The position numbers and the translations under genes were made by a program. Positions 41,641 to 51,576 of a DNA stretch of 64,000 bases are shown one piece after another. A model generated the notes under the pieces. The model saw only the letters and a list, made by a program, of their open reading frames with translations, searched no databases and was not told the DNA's origin. Origin of the DNA: Streptomyces indicus (GTDB taxonomy: Bacteria; Actinomycetota; Actinomycetes; Streptomycetales; Streptomycetaceae); NCBI RefSeq assembly GCF_900100315.1, contig NZ_FNFF01000003.1, forward strand, positions 124,001 to 188,000, given 5' to 3'. Position 1 is the first letter of the stretch; the number at the start of each line of letters is the position of its first letter.

Positions 41641-42483
41641 ATGTCTCGCCCAGGGAACACCACACCCATCACGGACAGCACGAAGAACGCCGATGCAGCG
41701 CACGCACAAGAAGGCGGCGTCGAAGGCATCGACATGACGGCGGGCCGATCAGATCGTGGTCAGCCGCATCCCAGCGGGCTTGAACTCGCCCGACTGCCGT
41801 CAGCAGCCGAACGCACACGAACTCTCGTACAGAGTACATGCTCCGCGGTGCTGCTCGTCCCCGGGTCCGTGCGCGCACCCCAGGAGCTGCTCATGCCGCT
41901 CGCCCGCGAGGTGACCCCGGAAGGCGATGTGCTGCTTGTGTTCCCGGCCGATGCCCCGCCGGTGCGGGCGGCCACGCACGCGCAGGACGACGAGCTCCAG
42001 GCCGTGCTGGAGATCACGGACGTCGCCCCCGTCGCCGTCCCCCACCGTATCCGGGGACGGGCCTGGCTCTCGGGCTGGCTGACGCAGGTGCCGGAACGGG
42101 CCGAGCCCGGCCGGATGGCGCTGCGTCTGGAGGTCGGCGAGATCTCCGTGGACGACCTGTGGGGCTCGGAGAAGGTCGAGCCGGACGCCTTCGCCGCGGC
42201 GGCGGCCGATCCCCTCGTCGAGCACGAGGCCGAGCTGCTTCAGCATCTGCACGCGGGCCACGGGGACCAGGTGCGGCTCCTCGGTTCGCTGCTCGGCGAG
42301 CGGGCCGGGCTCGCGAGCACCGAGCGCGCGGTGCCGCTGGCGCTCGACCGGTTCGGGCTGCGGATCCGGTTCACCGGTGACGGGCGCTGCTTCGACGCCC
42401 GCTTCGATTTCCCGGAGCCGGTGCGCGGGGTCACGGATCTGCGGCGGGCGATGCACCAGTTGTTCACGGCTGCCGCGGACTGA
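41641..42483 (+). CDS. DUF2470 (HugZ-like) protein, likely heme/iron utilisation
   Basis: The 280-residue protein starts at the ATG 41641 with aaggag five bases upstream (41630-41635). The N-terminal pyridoxamine-oxidase-like half reads 'LARLPSAAERTRTLVQSTCS' onwards; the C-terminal DUF2470 part contains 'EHEAELLQHLHAGHGDQVRL' and 'VPLALDRFGLRIRF'. DUF2470 occurs with heme-binding and heme-degrading split-barrel proteins (HugZ type). The iron box in the promoter predicts de-repression under iron starvation, which supports a heme-iron release role. Heme oxygenase activity is not proven by sequence. Confidence 0.88.
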   Translation: MSRPGNTTPITDSTKNADAAHAQEGGVEGIDMTAGRSDRGQPHPSGLELARLPSAAERTRTLVQSTCSAVLLVPGSVRAPQELLMPLAREVTPEGDVLLVFPADAPPVRAATHAQDDELQAVLEITDVAPVAVPHRIRGRAWLSGWLTQVPERAEPGRMALRLEVGEISVDDLWGSEKVEPDAFAAAAADPLVEHEAELLQHLHAGHGDQVRLLGSLLGERAGLASTERAVPLALDRFGLRIRFTGDGRCFDARFDFPEPVRGVTDLRRAMHQLFTAAAD

Positions 42484-42501
42484 GCCGCCCTCCGGTCCTT
42501 C

Positions 42502-42528
42502 GGGCGCCCCTCACGTTGTCGGGCGCCC
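42502..42528. terminator. Hairpin between convergent DUF2470 and Lrp genes
   Basis: The self-complementary octamer gggcgccc occurs at 42502-42509 and 42521-42528, forming an 8-bp stem between convergent stop codons. Confidence 0.65.
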
Positions 42529-42530
42529 TC

Positions 42531-42989
42531 TCAAGCCTCCTCCGGCTCGCTCGCGCACGGCGACACAGGGCGTTCGAAGAACGTCTCCAGGGCGACCGTG
42601 GCCTGGGTGCCGCTGACGCCCTCGATCGCGTAGATCCGGCGCAGCACGTCCTGGAGTTGCTCGGTGGTGGCGGTTCTGACCTTGACCAGGACCGAGGCGC
42701 TGCCGGCGATGATGTGCGCCTCCAGGATCTCGGGGATCGCCGCGAAGGCCTCGGCCGAATCCCCCATCCACGCGGCCGAGTCCACCATCACGTACGCCAG
42801 GACCCCGCCGCCCACGGCCGCCGGGTCCACCTCGACGGTGGTGCGCCGGATGATGCCGCGCGCCCGCAGCTTCCGTACGCGCTCGTGCGCCGCGCCCGCG
42901 GAGAGGCCCACCGCCTCGCCCAGGGTCGCGTACGACTGCGTGGCGTCCTGCTGGAGTCGCGCGAGGAGTGCACGGTCGGTCTGATCCAT
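42531..42989 (-). CDS. Lrp/AsnC family transcriptional regulator
   Basis: The 152-residue protein has the Lrp HTH ('MDQTDRALLARLQQDATQSY', 'LGEAVGLSAGAAHERVRKL') and the C-terminal RAM ligand-binding domain ('LEAHIIAGSASVLVKVRTATT', 'IEGVSGTQATVALETFF'). The ATG at 42989 begins the canonical N-terminus; an upstream in-frame extension is not family-like. It is divergent from the SMP-30 gene with 122 bases between, so it may regulate that gene. The effector is unknown. Confidence 0.93.
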   Translation of the reverse strand: MDQTDRALLARLQQDATQSYATLGEAVGLSAGAAHERVRKLRARGIIRRTTVEVDPAAVGGGVLAYVMVDSAAWMGDSAEAFAAIPEILEAHIIAGSASVLVKVRTATTEQLQDVLRRIYAIEGVSGTQATVALETFFERPVSPCASEPEEA

Positions 42990-43111
42990 CGATGTGATCC
43001 ACCACTCTTCGTATGGCCATGTCTTGTCGCGACCATACCTCATCCTGCAATCTTCCGATCAAGCCGAATGACGTTCAATGGCGAACGGCTCGGTCGAGAC
43101 CGGGAGGGTCC

Positions 43112-44056
43112 ATGGGCGACCAGCGTCCTGAGCTGTACGAGATGTTCGACGAGCGCTTCCGTACCGGGCGGTGCATGAACGGGGACGCGGATCTCGAGGT
43201 CCTGTTCACCGGGTGCCGCTGGGCGGAAGGGCCGGTGTACGTGCCCGCCTGGCGGCAGCTGGTCTGGAGCGACATCCCCAACGACCGGATGCTGCGCTGG
43301 GACGAGGAGACCGGGGCGGTCGGCGTCTTCCGGCGCGCCGCCGGGCACACCAACGGCAACACCCTCGACCGGCAGGGCCGGCTGATCACCTGCGAGCAGG
43401 GCAACCGGCGCATCACCCGCACCGAGCACGACGGCACCGTCACGGTGCTCGCCGACCGCTGGCAGGGCAAGCGGCTCAACAGCCCCAACGACGCGGCCGT
43501 GAAGTCCGACGGTTCGGTCTGGTTCTCGGACCCGGACTTCGGGATCACCAGCGATTACGAGGGGTACCGGGCCGAGAGCGAGATCGGGGCCAACAATGTC
43601 TACCGGATCGACCCGGACACCGGTGAAGTCCGCCTGGTGGCCGACTGTTTCGGGGCGCCCAACGGTCTGGTCTTCTCGGCGGACGAGCGGCAGCTGTTCG
43701 TCTCCGACACGAGGGCGGGCTGCATCCGCGTCTTCGAGGTGCGCGAGGACGGGACGCTGTCGGACGGCAAGGTGTTCGCCGAGGCCGGTGCGCGGCCGCA
43801 GGCCCGCTTCGACAATCTGCGCTTCGACGACGGCGGCCGGCTGTGGGCGGCTGCGATGGGCGACGGCGTGCACTGCTACGACCCGGACGGCACCCTCATC
43901 GGGCGGCTCGTGGTCCCCGAGGCGGTCGCGAACATCACCTGGGGCGGCGCCAAGCGCAACCGCCTGTTCATCTCGGCGGAGACCAGTCTGTATTCGGTGG
44001 TCATGGGCGTGACCGGCCTCCATCCGACGGGGCCCGGATTCCGGCCGTACCGCTGA
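43112..44056 (+). CDS. SMP-30/gluconolactonase family protein
   Basis: The 314-residue six-bladed beta-propeller has conserved metal-binding residues: Glu in 'RWAEGPVYVPAWRQLVWSDI', Asn/Asp in 'LNSPNDAAVKSDGSVWFSDPDFGI' and 'GAPNGLVFSADERQLFVSDT'. The ATG at 43112 follows gggagg by four bases. Family members hydrolyse sugar lactones or related esters; the substrate here is not determinable. It is divergent from the Lrp regulator. A 22-bp tandem duplication spans its stop codon. Confidence 0.92.
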   Translation: MGDQRPELYEMFDERFRTGRCMNGDADLEVLFTGCRWAEGPVYVPAWRQLVWSDIPNDRMLRWDEETGAVGVFRRAAGHTNGNTLDRQGRLITCEQGNRRITRTEHDGTVTVLADRWQGKRLNSPNDAAVKSDGSVWFSDPDFGITSDYEGYRAESEIGANNVYRIDPDTGEVRLVADCFGAPNGLVFSADERQLFVSDTRAGCIRVFEVREDGTLSDGKVFAEAGARPQARFDNLRFDDGGRLWAAAMGDGVHCYDPDGTLIGRLVVPEAVANITWGGAKRNRLFISAETSLYSVVMGVTGLHPTGPGFRPYR

Positions 44057-44080
44057 AAGATTCCGGCCGTACCGCTGAAG
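44037..44080. repeat. 22-bp tandem duplication at the SMP-30 gene end
   Basis: Copies 44037-44058 and 44059-44080 differ only in the last base. The SMP-30 stop codon (44054-44056) is inside the first copy. Confidence 0.92.
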
Positions 44081-44096
44081 TACGGGCGAGCGGGCG

Positions 44097-44894
44097 CTAT
44101 TTGCAGGTGGCGAGCATGTCCTGGAGGGCCAGCTTCTCCGGGGCGGTGACCGTCAGCTTGTACTTGGCCTTGATCCCGGTCCAGCGGCGGGCGTACTCGC
44201 ACCAGTACGCCTGCCGCGGCGGCTTCCACTTGTCGGGGGTCTGGCTGCTCTTGGCGGTGTTGGTCTCTTTGTCCGTGGCGAGCAGCACGTCGAGGTCGTT
44301 GGCGTAGTTCAGGCGCTGCTGCGGGCTCCAGGCCCAGGCGCCCGCCCGCCAGGCCGCGCCGAGCGCCACGATGTGGTCGGACTCGATCTGCGAGGCGCGG
44401 CGGTAGTAGTACGGGAGTTCCTTGCCCGTGTACGGATCGACGAGCGTGCCGGAGACGACCACGCAGGGGTTGCGGTCGCCCTCCTTGAGGTTCTTCAGGT
44501 CGCGGCGCAGGACGTCGTCGCGGGTGTCGCAGCCGTTGCGTCCGCCGGGCACGTCCACGGCGTCCGACCAGGTCTCGCCGAACTCCGCCCGCTTGTACGT
44601 CTCCCAGTTCTTGCCCCAGGCGACCTGAAGCGCGGCCAGCTGGGCGCGGGCGGTCTTCGCGTCGGGCGGGAAGCCTTTGCTCGCGAGGGTCCGGGACGGG
44701 GTGGGGGTGGGCGTCGGGGATTTCTTCGGGGGCGGCTTGGAGGCCGTGGCCTCGGGTGACGCGGTGTGGAAGCGGCCGTCCGCGCGCTCGACTTGGAGCG
44801 GGGTGCAGCCCGCGGCCACCGTCAGGGATGCGCAGGCGGCGAGCAGCAGCGTACGGAGTCTGCGTCCGCCTCGACCTGCCGTGCTGCCCGCCAT
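44097..44894 (-). CDS. Secreted lipoprotein with DUF1524/HNH-type nuclease domain
   Basis: The 265-residue protein has an Arg-rich signal peptide and lipobox ('LRTLLLAACASLTVAAGC', Cys near residue 30). A Pro/Thr/Ser/Lys-rich linker follows, then a domain with 'IESDHIVALGAAWRAGAWAW' and 'RLNYANDLDVLLATDKETN' and the 'SQTPDKWKPP' segment. These are the D-H, N and K-W elements of the GmrSD-C/DUF1524 HNH family. A paired Cys motif ('NGCDTRDDVLRRDL', 'NPCVVVSGTL') suggests disulfides, fitting an extracellular nuclease. Nuclease activity is inferred; the lipoprotein location would put it on the cell surface. Confidence 0.88.
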   Translation of the reverse strand: MAGSTAGRGGRRLRTLLLAACASLTVAAGCTPLQVERADGRFHTASPEATASKPPPKKSPTPTPTPSRTLASKGFPPDAKTARAQLAALQVAWGKNWETYKRAEFGETWSDAVDVPGGRNGCDTRDDVLRRDLKNLKEGDRNPCVVVSGTLVDPYTGKELPYYYRRASQIESDHIVALGAAWRAGAWAWSPQQRLNYANDLDVLLATDKETNTAKSSQTPDKWKPPRQAYWCEYARRWTGIKAKYKLTVTAPEKLALQDMLATCK

Positions 44895-44921
44895 GCCGCC
44901 GAGCGTAGGCGCGGGCGGCGG

Positions 44922-46328
44922 CTAGCGCCCGTCGGCCGGTCCCTCCGTGCTCTTCTCGCCCCGCTCGCCCCGCTCGCTCTTTTCGCCGGTCAGGCGCTCG
45001 CGGACGCGGTCGACCACGTCCGCGTACCGCGCCTCGGCCCCGTACCGGGTCGGCTGGTAGTAGCGCTTGCCCTTGATCGCGTCGGGCGCGTACTGCTGGG
45101 CCGCGATGCCTCCGGGCACATCGTGCGGATAGACATAGCCCTGCGCGTGGCCGAGCTTGGCCGCGCCCTTGTAGTGCCCGTCGCGCAGGTGCGGGGGCAC
45201 GGGTCCGGCAAGTCCCTTGCGTACGTCCTCCATGGCGGCGCCGATCGCCAGCGTGGCCGCATTGGACTTGGGGGCGAGGGCCAGGGCGATGGTGGCGTGG
45301 CTCAGGGTGAGGGCGGCTTCGGGGAAGCCGATCATCGCGACGGCCTGAGCGGCGGCCACGGCCGTGGACAGGGCGGTGGGGTCGGCGAGGCCGATGTCCT
45401 CGCTGGCGGAGATCATCAGGCGGCGGGCGATGAACCGGGGGTCCTCGCCGGCCTCGATCATCCGCGCGAGGTAGTGCAGCGCCGCGTCCACGTCGGAGCC
45501 GCGGATGGACTTGATGAGGGCGCTGGCCACGTCGTAGTGCTGGTCGCCGTCGCGGTCGTACTTCACCGCGGCCCGGTCGACGGACTCCTCGAGGGTCTGC
45601 AGGGTGATCTCCTGCTCGCTCTTGGCGAGCGCGGCGCCCGCGCCGGCTTCGAGGGCGGTGAGCGCGCGGCGGGCGTCGCCGCCGGCGATGCGCAGCAGGT
45701 GGTCGGCGGCGTCCTCGGCGAGCGTGACCGAGCCGCCGAGTCCGCGCTCCTCGGCCAGGGCGCGGTCCAGGAGCCCTCTGAGGTCCTCGTCCGTGAGCGG
45801 TTCGAGCGTGAGCAGCAGCGAGCGGGACAGGAGGGGGGAGATCACCGAGAAGTACGGGTTCTCCGTCGTGGCCGCGATCAGGGTGACCCAGCGGTTCTCC
45901 ACGGCGGGCAGCAGGGAGTCCTGCTGGGCCTTGCTGAAGCGGTGGATCTCGTCGAGGAAGAGCACGGTCTCCTTGCCGTAGCCCCCGGTCGCGCGGCGGG
46001 CGCCCTCGATGACGGCGCGGACCTCCTTGACGCCCGCGGTGATCGCGGAGAGCTCCACGAAGCGCTTGTTGGTGGCCTTGGAGACCACGTACGCCAGCGT
46101 CGTCTTCCCGGTGCCCGGCGGTCCCCAGAGGATCACGGACGAGGGGCCCGCGGGGCCGCCGCTGCCCTCCCCGACCAGGCGCCGCAGCGGCGATCCCGGC
46201 TTCAGCAGATGTCCCTGGCCCACGACTTCGTCGAGGGTGCGCGGACGCATCCGCACCGCCAGCGGACTACTGGCCGGCTCCTTCTCCTGGCGCTCTTCGG
46301 CGGCGGCGGTAAACAGATCGGGCTCCAC
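44922..46328 (-). CDS. rarA: Replication-associated recombination protein RarA (MgsA)
   Basis: The 468-residue AAA+ clamp-loader-like ATPase starts at GTG 46328. The P-loop is '[18 protein letters not shown]' (about residues 67-84), Walker B '[12 protein letters not shown]' (about 115-126), sensor-1 '[12 protein letters not shown]' and the C-terminal MgsA tetramerisation domain with '[10 protein letters not shown]' near residue 400. It acts at stalled replication forks. The C-terminal end is E/K/R/G-rich. The in-frame upstream extension to 46475 is non-family. Confidence 0.95.
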   Translation of the reverse strand: MEPDLFTAAAEERQEKEPASSPLAVRMRPRTLDEVVGQGHLLKPGSPLRRLVGEGSGGPAGPSSVILWGPPGTGKTTLAYVVSKATNKRFVELSAITAGVKEVRAVIEGARRATGGYGKETVLFLDEIHRFSKAQQDSLLPAVENRWVTLIAATTENPYFSVISPLLSRSLLLTLEPLTDEDLRGLLDRALAEERGLGGSVTLAEDAADHLLRIAGGDARRALTALEAGAGAALAKSEQEITLQTLEESVDRAAVKYDRDGDQHYDVASALIKSIRGSDVDAALHYLARMIEAGEDPRFIARRLMISASEDIGLADPTALSTAVAAAQAVAMIGFPEAALTLSHATIALALAPKSNAATLAIGAAMEDVRKGLAGPVPPHLRDGHYKGAAKLGHAQGYVYPHDVPGGIAAQQYAPDAIKGKRYYQPTRYGAEARYADVVDRVRERLTGEKSERGERGEKSTEGPADGR

Positions 46329-46381
46329 GACGCCAACCCTAGGACACGGGTCCGACAACGCCGTACGGCGAGCGCCCGTAA

Positions 46382-46397
46382 ATACCCTCGGGGGTAT
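46382..46397. promoter_or_regulatory. CsoR/CstR-type operator, perfect inverted repeat
   Basis: ATACCC-tcgg-GGGTAT is the half-site pattern bound by CsoR/CstR tetramers. It lies about 70-85 bases before the GTG start at 46466. Confidence 0.7.
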
Positions 46398-46403
46398 CCA
46401 GTG

Positions 46404-46419
46404 ATACGGTAGGGGGTAT
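46404..46419. promoter_or_regulatory. Second CsoR/CstR-like operator half-site pair
   Basis: ATAC-ggtagg-GGGTAT partly repeats the pattern of the first box, 22 bases downstream of it; the left half is degenerate. Confidence 0.5.
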
Positions 46420-46465
46420 CGGGGAAGGGGGATGAACTGAGCACGAAGCGTCAGGAGTGACAGCA

Positions 46466-48124
46466 GTGACCGCAATGAAGCAGGACGGCATGAAGGTGAT
46501 CGTCATCGGCGGAGTCGCCGGCGGCATGTCCGCCGCGACCCGGCTGCGCCGGCTCGACGAGCGGGCCGAGATCGTGGTCCTCGAGCGCGGCGCCCATGTC
46601 AGTTACGCGAACTGCGGGCTGCCGTACTACCTGGGCGGCACCATCGAGCAGCGCGACGCCCTGCTCCTGCAGACCCCCGAATCGCTCGCCGCGCGCTTCC
46701 GTATCGACGTACGGGTGCACAACGAGGCGGTGGCGATCGACCGCGACGCCCGTACCGTCCGGGTGCGCGACCTCGCCACCGGCCGCGAGTACACCGAGTC
46801 GTACGACCGCATCGTCCTGAGCCCCGGCGCGCGCCCCTTTGTCCCCGATCTGCCGGGCGTCGAGCGCGCCCACACGCTGCGCGACGTGAGCGACGCCGAC
46901 CGGATCGCCGAGGCACTCGCGCAGGACGTGCGCAGCGCCGTGGTCGTCGGCGGCGGGTTCATCGGGGTCGAGGCCGCGGAGAATCTGCGCGAGCGCGGTC
47001 TGGACGTGACGCTCGTGGAGCTCGCCGACCAGGTCCTCACGCCGCTCGACCCCGAGATGGCCGCCCCGGTCGCCGACCGGCTGCGGGCCCACGGCGTACG
47101 GGTCGAGCTCGGCGCGCAGGCCGCCAAGGTGCTGCCCTCCACCGTGGAACTCGCCGACGGCCGGACCCTGCCCGCCCACCTCGTCCTGTTGTCGATCGGC
47201 GTGCGCCCGGAGACCTCGCTCGCGGTGGCCGCGGGTCTGGAGCTCGGGCCGCGCGGCGGCATCGCCGTCGACGAGGCGCAGCGGACCAGCGACCCGGACA
47301 TCTTCGCGGTCGGCGACGCCGCCGAGAAGCGGGACGCCCTGACCGGGGACCCGGTGCTCGTCCCGCTGGCCAACCTCGCCAACCGGCACGGCCGCCTCGT
47401 GGCCGACGCGCTCACGGGCCGTCCGGTACGGGCCCGTGCCGCCACCTCCACCGCCATCGTGCGGGTCTTCGACCTCACCGCGGCAGCCACGGGCTGGAAC
47501 GAGAAGCGGCTGCGCGCCGCGGGCCGCCCGTACCAGGCCCTGCACCTGCACCCGGGCTCGCACGCCGGCTACTACCCGGGGGCCTCGCCCATCGCGCTCA
47601 AGGTGCTGTTCGACCCGCGCGACGAGCGGATCCTCGGTGCGCAGGCCGTCGGCGCGGACGGGGTCGACAAGCGCATCGACGTGATCGCCACGGCCATGGC
47701 GGGCGGCCTGACCGTCTCCGAGCTCGCGGACTTGGAGCTCGCGTACGCCCCGCCGTACGGCTCGGCCAAGGACCCGGTGAACATGGCGGGCCTGATCGCC
47801 GAGAACCTCGCCGACGGCACCGCCCGCACCGTGCAGTGGCATGAACTCGACGGCGCCGAGGGTGCGATCATCGATGTCCGCTCCCCCGCCGAGCACGCCG
47901 CCGGGTCGATCCCCGGCGCCGTGAACATCCCCCTGGACGAGCTGCGCGACCGCGCCGCCGAGCTGCCCGAGGGCCGGCTCATCGTCCACTGTCAGGTCGG
48001 TCTGCGCGGGCACAACGCCCAGCGGCTGCTCACCGCACTCGGCCGCGAGGTGGTCAACCTCGATGGCGGGTACGCAACCTGGGCGGCGGGCCGGTCCGCC
48101 ACTGCTACTGCCCCGGCCGCCTGA
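46466..48124 (+). CDS. CoA-disulfide reductase/NADH oxidase fused to rhodanese domain
   Basis: The 552-residue flavoprotein starts at GTG 46466, eight bases after aggag. The N-terminal FAD domain begins '[20 protein letters not shown]' (about residues 11-30) with redox Cys in '[12 protein letters not shown]' (about residue 47). The NAD domain starts '[20 protein letters not shown]' (about 158-177). A C-terminal rhodanese domain (from about 455) has its active Cys in '[11 protein letters not shown]'. Such CoADR-Rhd fusions reduce persulfides or polysulfides of CoA. It is the first gene of an operon with a membrane rhodanese and a CstR-like repressor. Confidence 0.95.
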   Translation: MTAMKQDGMKVIVIGGVAGGMSAATRLRRLDERAEIVVLERGAHVSYANCGLPYYLGGTIEQRDALLLQTPESLAARFRIDVRVHNEAVAIDRDARTVRVRDLATGREYTESYDRIVLSPGARPFVPDLPGVERAHTLRDVSDADRIAEALAQDVRSAVVVGGGFIGVEAAENLRERGLDVTLVELADQVLTPLDPEMAAPVADRLRAHGVRVELGAQAAKVLPSTVELADGRTLPAHLVLLSIGVRPETSLAVAAGLELGPRGGIAVDEAQRTSDPDIFAVGDAAEKRDALTGDPVLVPLANLANRHGRLVADALTGRPVRARAATSTAIVRVFDLTAAATGWNEKRLRAAGRPYQALHLHPGSHAGYYPGASPIALKVLFDPRDERILGAQAVGADGVDKRIDVIATAMAGGLTVSELADLELAYAPPYGSAKDPVNMAGLIAENLADGTARTVQWHELDGAEGAIIDVRSPAEHAAGSIPGAVNIPLDELRDRAAELPEGRLIVHCQVGLRGHNAQRLLTALGREVVNLDGGYATWAAGRSATATAPAA

Positions 48125-48133
48125 ATTCCGTAA

Positions 48134-49048
<915 letters not shown>

Positions 49049-49079
49049 AAGGCCAGCCGGTCCGTAAGTCCCGCCGGCC

Positions 49080-49730
49080 TCAGCTGGTCCAGAAGTCCCA
49101 CCAGCGCGTCAGGATCAGCATGCCGATGATGCCCACGTGCAGGACCGGCAGCACCCAGGTGAACTCGTCCAGGAACGAGCGCAGCCAGGACGGTGCGGGC
49201 AGCAGGCCGTGGCGGATGTTGTGCGAGGTCACGTACCAGAACATGACGATCGTGGCGACCCACGCGAGGCAGCACCACAGGCACAGCGAGTTGATGGTGT
49301 AGAGCGACTGGTACTGGAGCCAGGTGCAGAAGGCGACGCCGAAGAGCATGCCGGCGTTGAGCGTCAGCCAGTACCAGCGCGGGAAGCGGGCGCGGGCGAT
49401 CAGGCTCATGCCCACGCAGACGACGATGCCGTAGGTGACCAGGCCGAGCATCGGGTTCGGGAAGCCGAACACCTCGGCCTGGTCGCTCTTCATGATGTTC
49501 CCGCAGGACACCACGGGGTTGAGGCTGCACGCGGGCTTGAAGGTCGGGTCCTCGAGCAGCTTGAACTTGTCGAGGGTGATGACCCACGCGGCGAGCACTC
49601 CGGCCAGACCGGTGATCACCAGAAGGATGCCGAGCGCACGGCTGCCGCCGACACTGCGCGCGGGCTGTCCGCCCGACGCCTCGTCGTGGCCGTCGAGGAC
49701 ATCCGTGCTCGCCGTGGTCGTCTTGCTCAT
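49080..49730 (-). CDS. Vitamin K epoxide reductase (VKOR) family protein
   Basis: The 216-residue protein has four or five transmembrane helices and VKOR cysteines: a loop pair in 'ACSLNPVVSCGNIM' (about residues 68-79) and the CxxC active site 'NSLCLWCCLAWVATIVM' (about 146-158). It ends 'LTRWWDFWTS'. VKOR proteins re-oxidise DsbA-like thiol oxidases through quinones, forming disulfides in exported proteins in actinobacteria. It is convergent with the CstR-like operon. Confidence 0.93.
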   Translation of the reverse strand: MSKTTTASTDVLDGHDEASGGQPARSVGGSRALGILLVITGLAGVLAAWVITLDKFKLLEDPTFKPACSLNPVVSCGNIMKSDQAEVFGFPNPMLGLVTYGIVVCVGMSLIARARFPRWYWLTLNAGMLFGVAFCTWLQYQSLYTINSLCLWCCLAWVATIVMFWYVTSHNIRHGLLPAPSWLRSFLDEFTWVLPVLHVGIIGMLILTRWWDFWTS

Positions 49731-49870
49731 CAGCAGTTCCGTCACTTTCGCCGTCCGGCCGGGGCCCGGGGTCATTGTGCCGTACGCGGCTGTGTGTCCA
49801 TCGTTCGGTGGACATCGGCCGGTACGGACGGTGGTGCCCGGCGGCACGTCCCCGCGGGACGCTGGGTGCC

Positions 49871-50737
49871 ATGACGGCCACCACAGGTGAACTCGCGGTC
49901 CGGACACGGGGACTGCGCAAGCGATACGGACAGCTGGATGCCGTAGCCGGTGTCGATCTGTCGATACGGTCCGGCGAGGTGTTCGGCCTGCTCGGGCCCA
50001 ATGGCGCCGGGAAGTCCACGACCGTGGAGATCCTCCAGGGCCACCGCGCACGGGACGCGGGCGAGGTCGAGGTGCTCGGCGAAGACCCCGCGACGGCCAC
50101 GCGCTCCTGGCGCGGGAAAGTCGGCATCGTCTGGCAGGACGAGTCGGCGCCCGGCGAGTTGACGGTGCGGGAGACCGTGCGGCATTTCTCCCGTTACTAC
50201 CCGAACCCCCGTCAGCCGGATGAGGTGATCGAACTCGTCGGCCTGGCGGAGAAGGCCGGCAGCCGGATCAAGGCGCTCTCCGGCGGACAGCGGCGGCGGC
50301 TCGATGTGGCGCTCGGCGTGATCGGCGGGCCCGAGCTGCTGCTGCTCGACGAGCCGACCACCGGCTTCGACCCGGGCGCGCGCCGGCAGTTCTGGAGCCT
50401 GATCCGGCAGCTCGCGGCCGAGGGCACCACCATCCTGCTCACCACGCACTATCTGGAGGAGGCCGAGGCGCTCGCCGACCGGCTCGCGGTCATCGCGGGC
50501 GGCCGGATCGCCGCGGAGGGGACCCCGGCGCACCTGCGCGAGTCGTACAGCGGCGAGGCCACCGTCGAGTGGACCGAGCCCGACGGCAGCCCGCGCAGCG
50601 AGCGGACCACGACCCCCACCCGTACCGTCGCCGGGCTCATGAGGCGCTACGACGGCGAGATCCCCGGCCTGCGCATCAGCCGCCCCACGCTGGAGGACGT
50701 CTACCTCCGGCTCACCGGACAGGAGAGCGCGCGATGA
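49871..50737 (+). CDS. ABC transporter ATP-binding protein
   Basis: The 288-residue ATPase of DrrA/ABC-2 type starts at ATG 49871. Walker A is 'FGLLGPNGAGKSTTVEIL' (about residues 40-57), the ABC signature 'KALSGGQRRRLDVALG' (about 134-149), Walker B 'ELLLLDEPTTGFDP' (about 157-170) and the H-loop 'TILLTTHYLEEAEAL'. The start of the permease gene overlaps its stop (ATGA). Together with that permease it forms an exporter, probably for a drug or peptide. A two-component system follows. Confidence 0.95.
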   Translation: MTATTGELAVRTRGLRKRYGQLDAVAGVDLSIRSGEVFGLLGPNGAGKSTTVEILQGHRARDAGEVEVLGEDPATATRSWRGKVGIVWQDESAPGELTVRETVRHFSRYYPNPRQPDEVIELVGLAEKAGSRIKALSGGQRRRLDVALGVIGGPELLLLDEPTTGFDPGARRQFWSLIRQLAAEGTTILLTTHYLEEAEALADRLAVIAGGRIAAEGTPAHLRESYSGEATVEWTEPDGSPRSERTTTPTRTVAGLMRRYDGEIPGLRISRPTLEDVYLRLTGQESAR

Positions 50738-51576
50738 CGACGACGGACCTGCCCGCCCGCCGGGCCACGAGCGAGCGGCTGCCCGGCGCATGGAGTCTCG
50801 GGCTGCATCAAGGCGCCCTGGAATTACGGCAGTTCTTCCGGCAGCGCGAGCAGGTGGTGTTCACCTTCGCCTTCCCCATCGTCATCCTCTTCCTCTTCGC
50901 CTCGATCTTCAGCGACGACGTGGAAGGCGCCGGCATCACGGCCTCGCAGCTGTACGTGCCCGCCATGATCGCCGCGGGCATCATGTCCACCAGCTTCCAG
51001 TCCCTGGGCCTGTCCATCGCGATCGAACGCGACGAGAAGGTGCTGCGCCGGCTGCGCGGCACCCCGATGCCGCCGAGCGCGTACTTCCTCGGCAAGATCT
51101 GGCTGGTCCTCGTCACCGGGGCCCTGGAGACGGTCGCCCTGCTGGTCGTGGGGACGGTGTTCTACGACATCGAGCTGCCGGCGGACGCGGCCGACTGGCT
51201 GACCTTCGGCTGGGTGTTCCTGCTCGGCCTGACCGGCTGCGCCCTGCTCGGCATCGCGATCAGCAGCGTGCCGAAGTCCGCGCGCAGCGCCTCCTCGGTG
51301 GTCGTCCTGCCCTTCCTCGTGCTGCAGTTCATCTCCGGTGTCTACATCGCCATCGACACGCTGCCGGGCTGGATGCTGAACATCGGCGCGCTCTTCCCGC
51401 TGAAGTGGATGTGCCAGGGCCTGCGCGGGGTGTTCCTGCCCGAGTCCGCCAAGATCCTGGAATCGGCGGGCAGTTGGGAGTACGGACGCACCGCTCTGGT
51501 GCTCGGCGCCTGGTGCATCGGAGGATTGCTGCTGTGTCTGGGGACCTTCCGGTGGAAGAGCCGGGGCGAGGGCTGA
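50734..51576 (+). CDS. ABC-2 type transporter permease
   Basis: The 280-residue protein has about six transmembrane helices ('VVFTFAFPIVILFLFASIF', 'MIAAGIMSTSFQSLGLSIAI', 'WLVLVTGALETVALLVVG', 'FGWVFLLGLTGCALLGIAI', 'VVVLPFLVLQFISGVYIAI', 'LVLGAWCIGGLLLCLGTF'). The ABC-2 motif 'DEKVLRRLRGTPMPPSAYFLGK' lies in a cytosolic loop. It is coupled to the ATP-binding gene upstream. The substrate is unknown. Confidence 0.94.
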   Translation: MTTTDLPARRATSERLPGAWSLGLHQGALELRQFFRQREQVVFTFAFPIVILFLFASIFSDDVEGAGITASQLYVPAMIAAGIMSTSFQSLGLSIAIERDEKVLRRLRGTPMPPSAYFLGKIWLVLVTGALETVALLVVGTVFYDIELPADAADWLTFGWVFLLGLTGCALLGIAISSVPKSARSASSVVVLPFLVLQFISGVYIAIDTLPGWMLNIGALFPLKWMCQGLRGVFLPESAKILESAGSWEYGRTALVLGAWCIGGLLLCLGTFRWKSRGEG

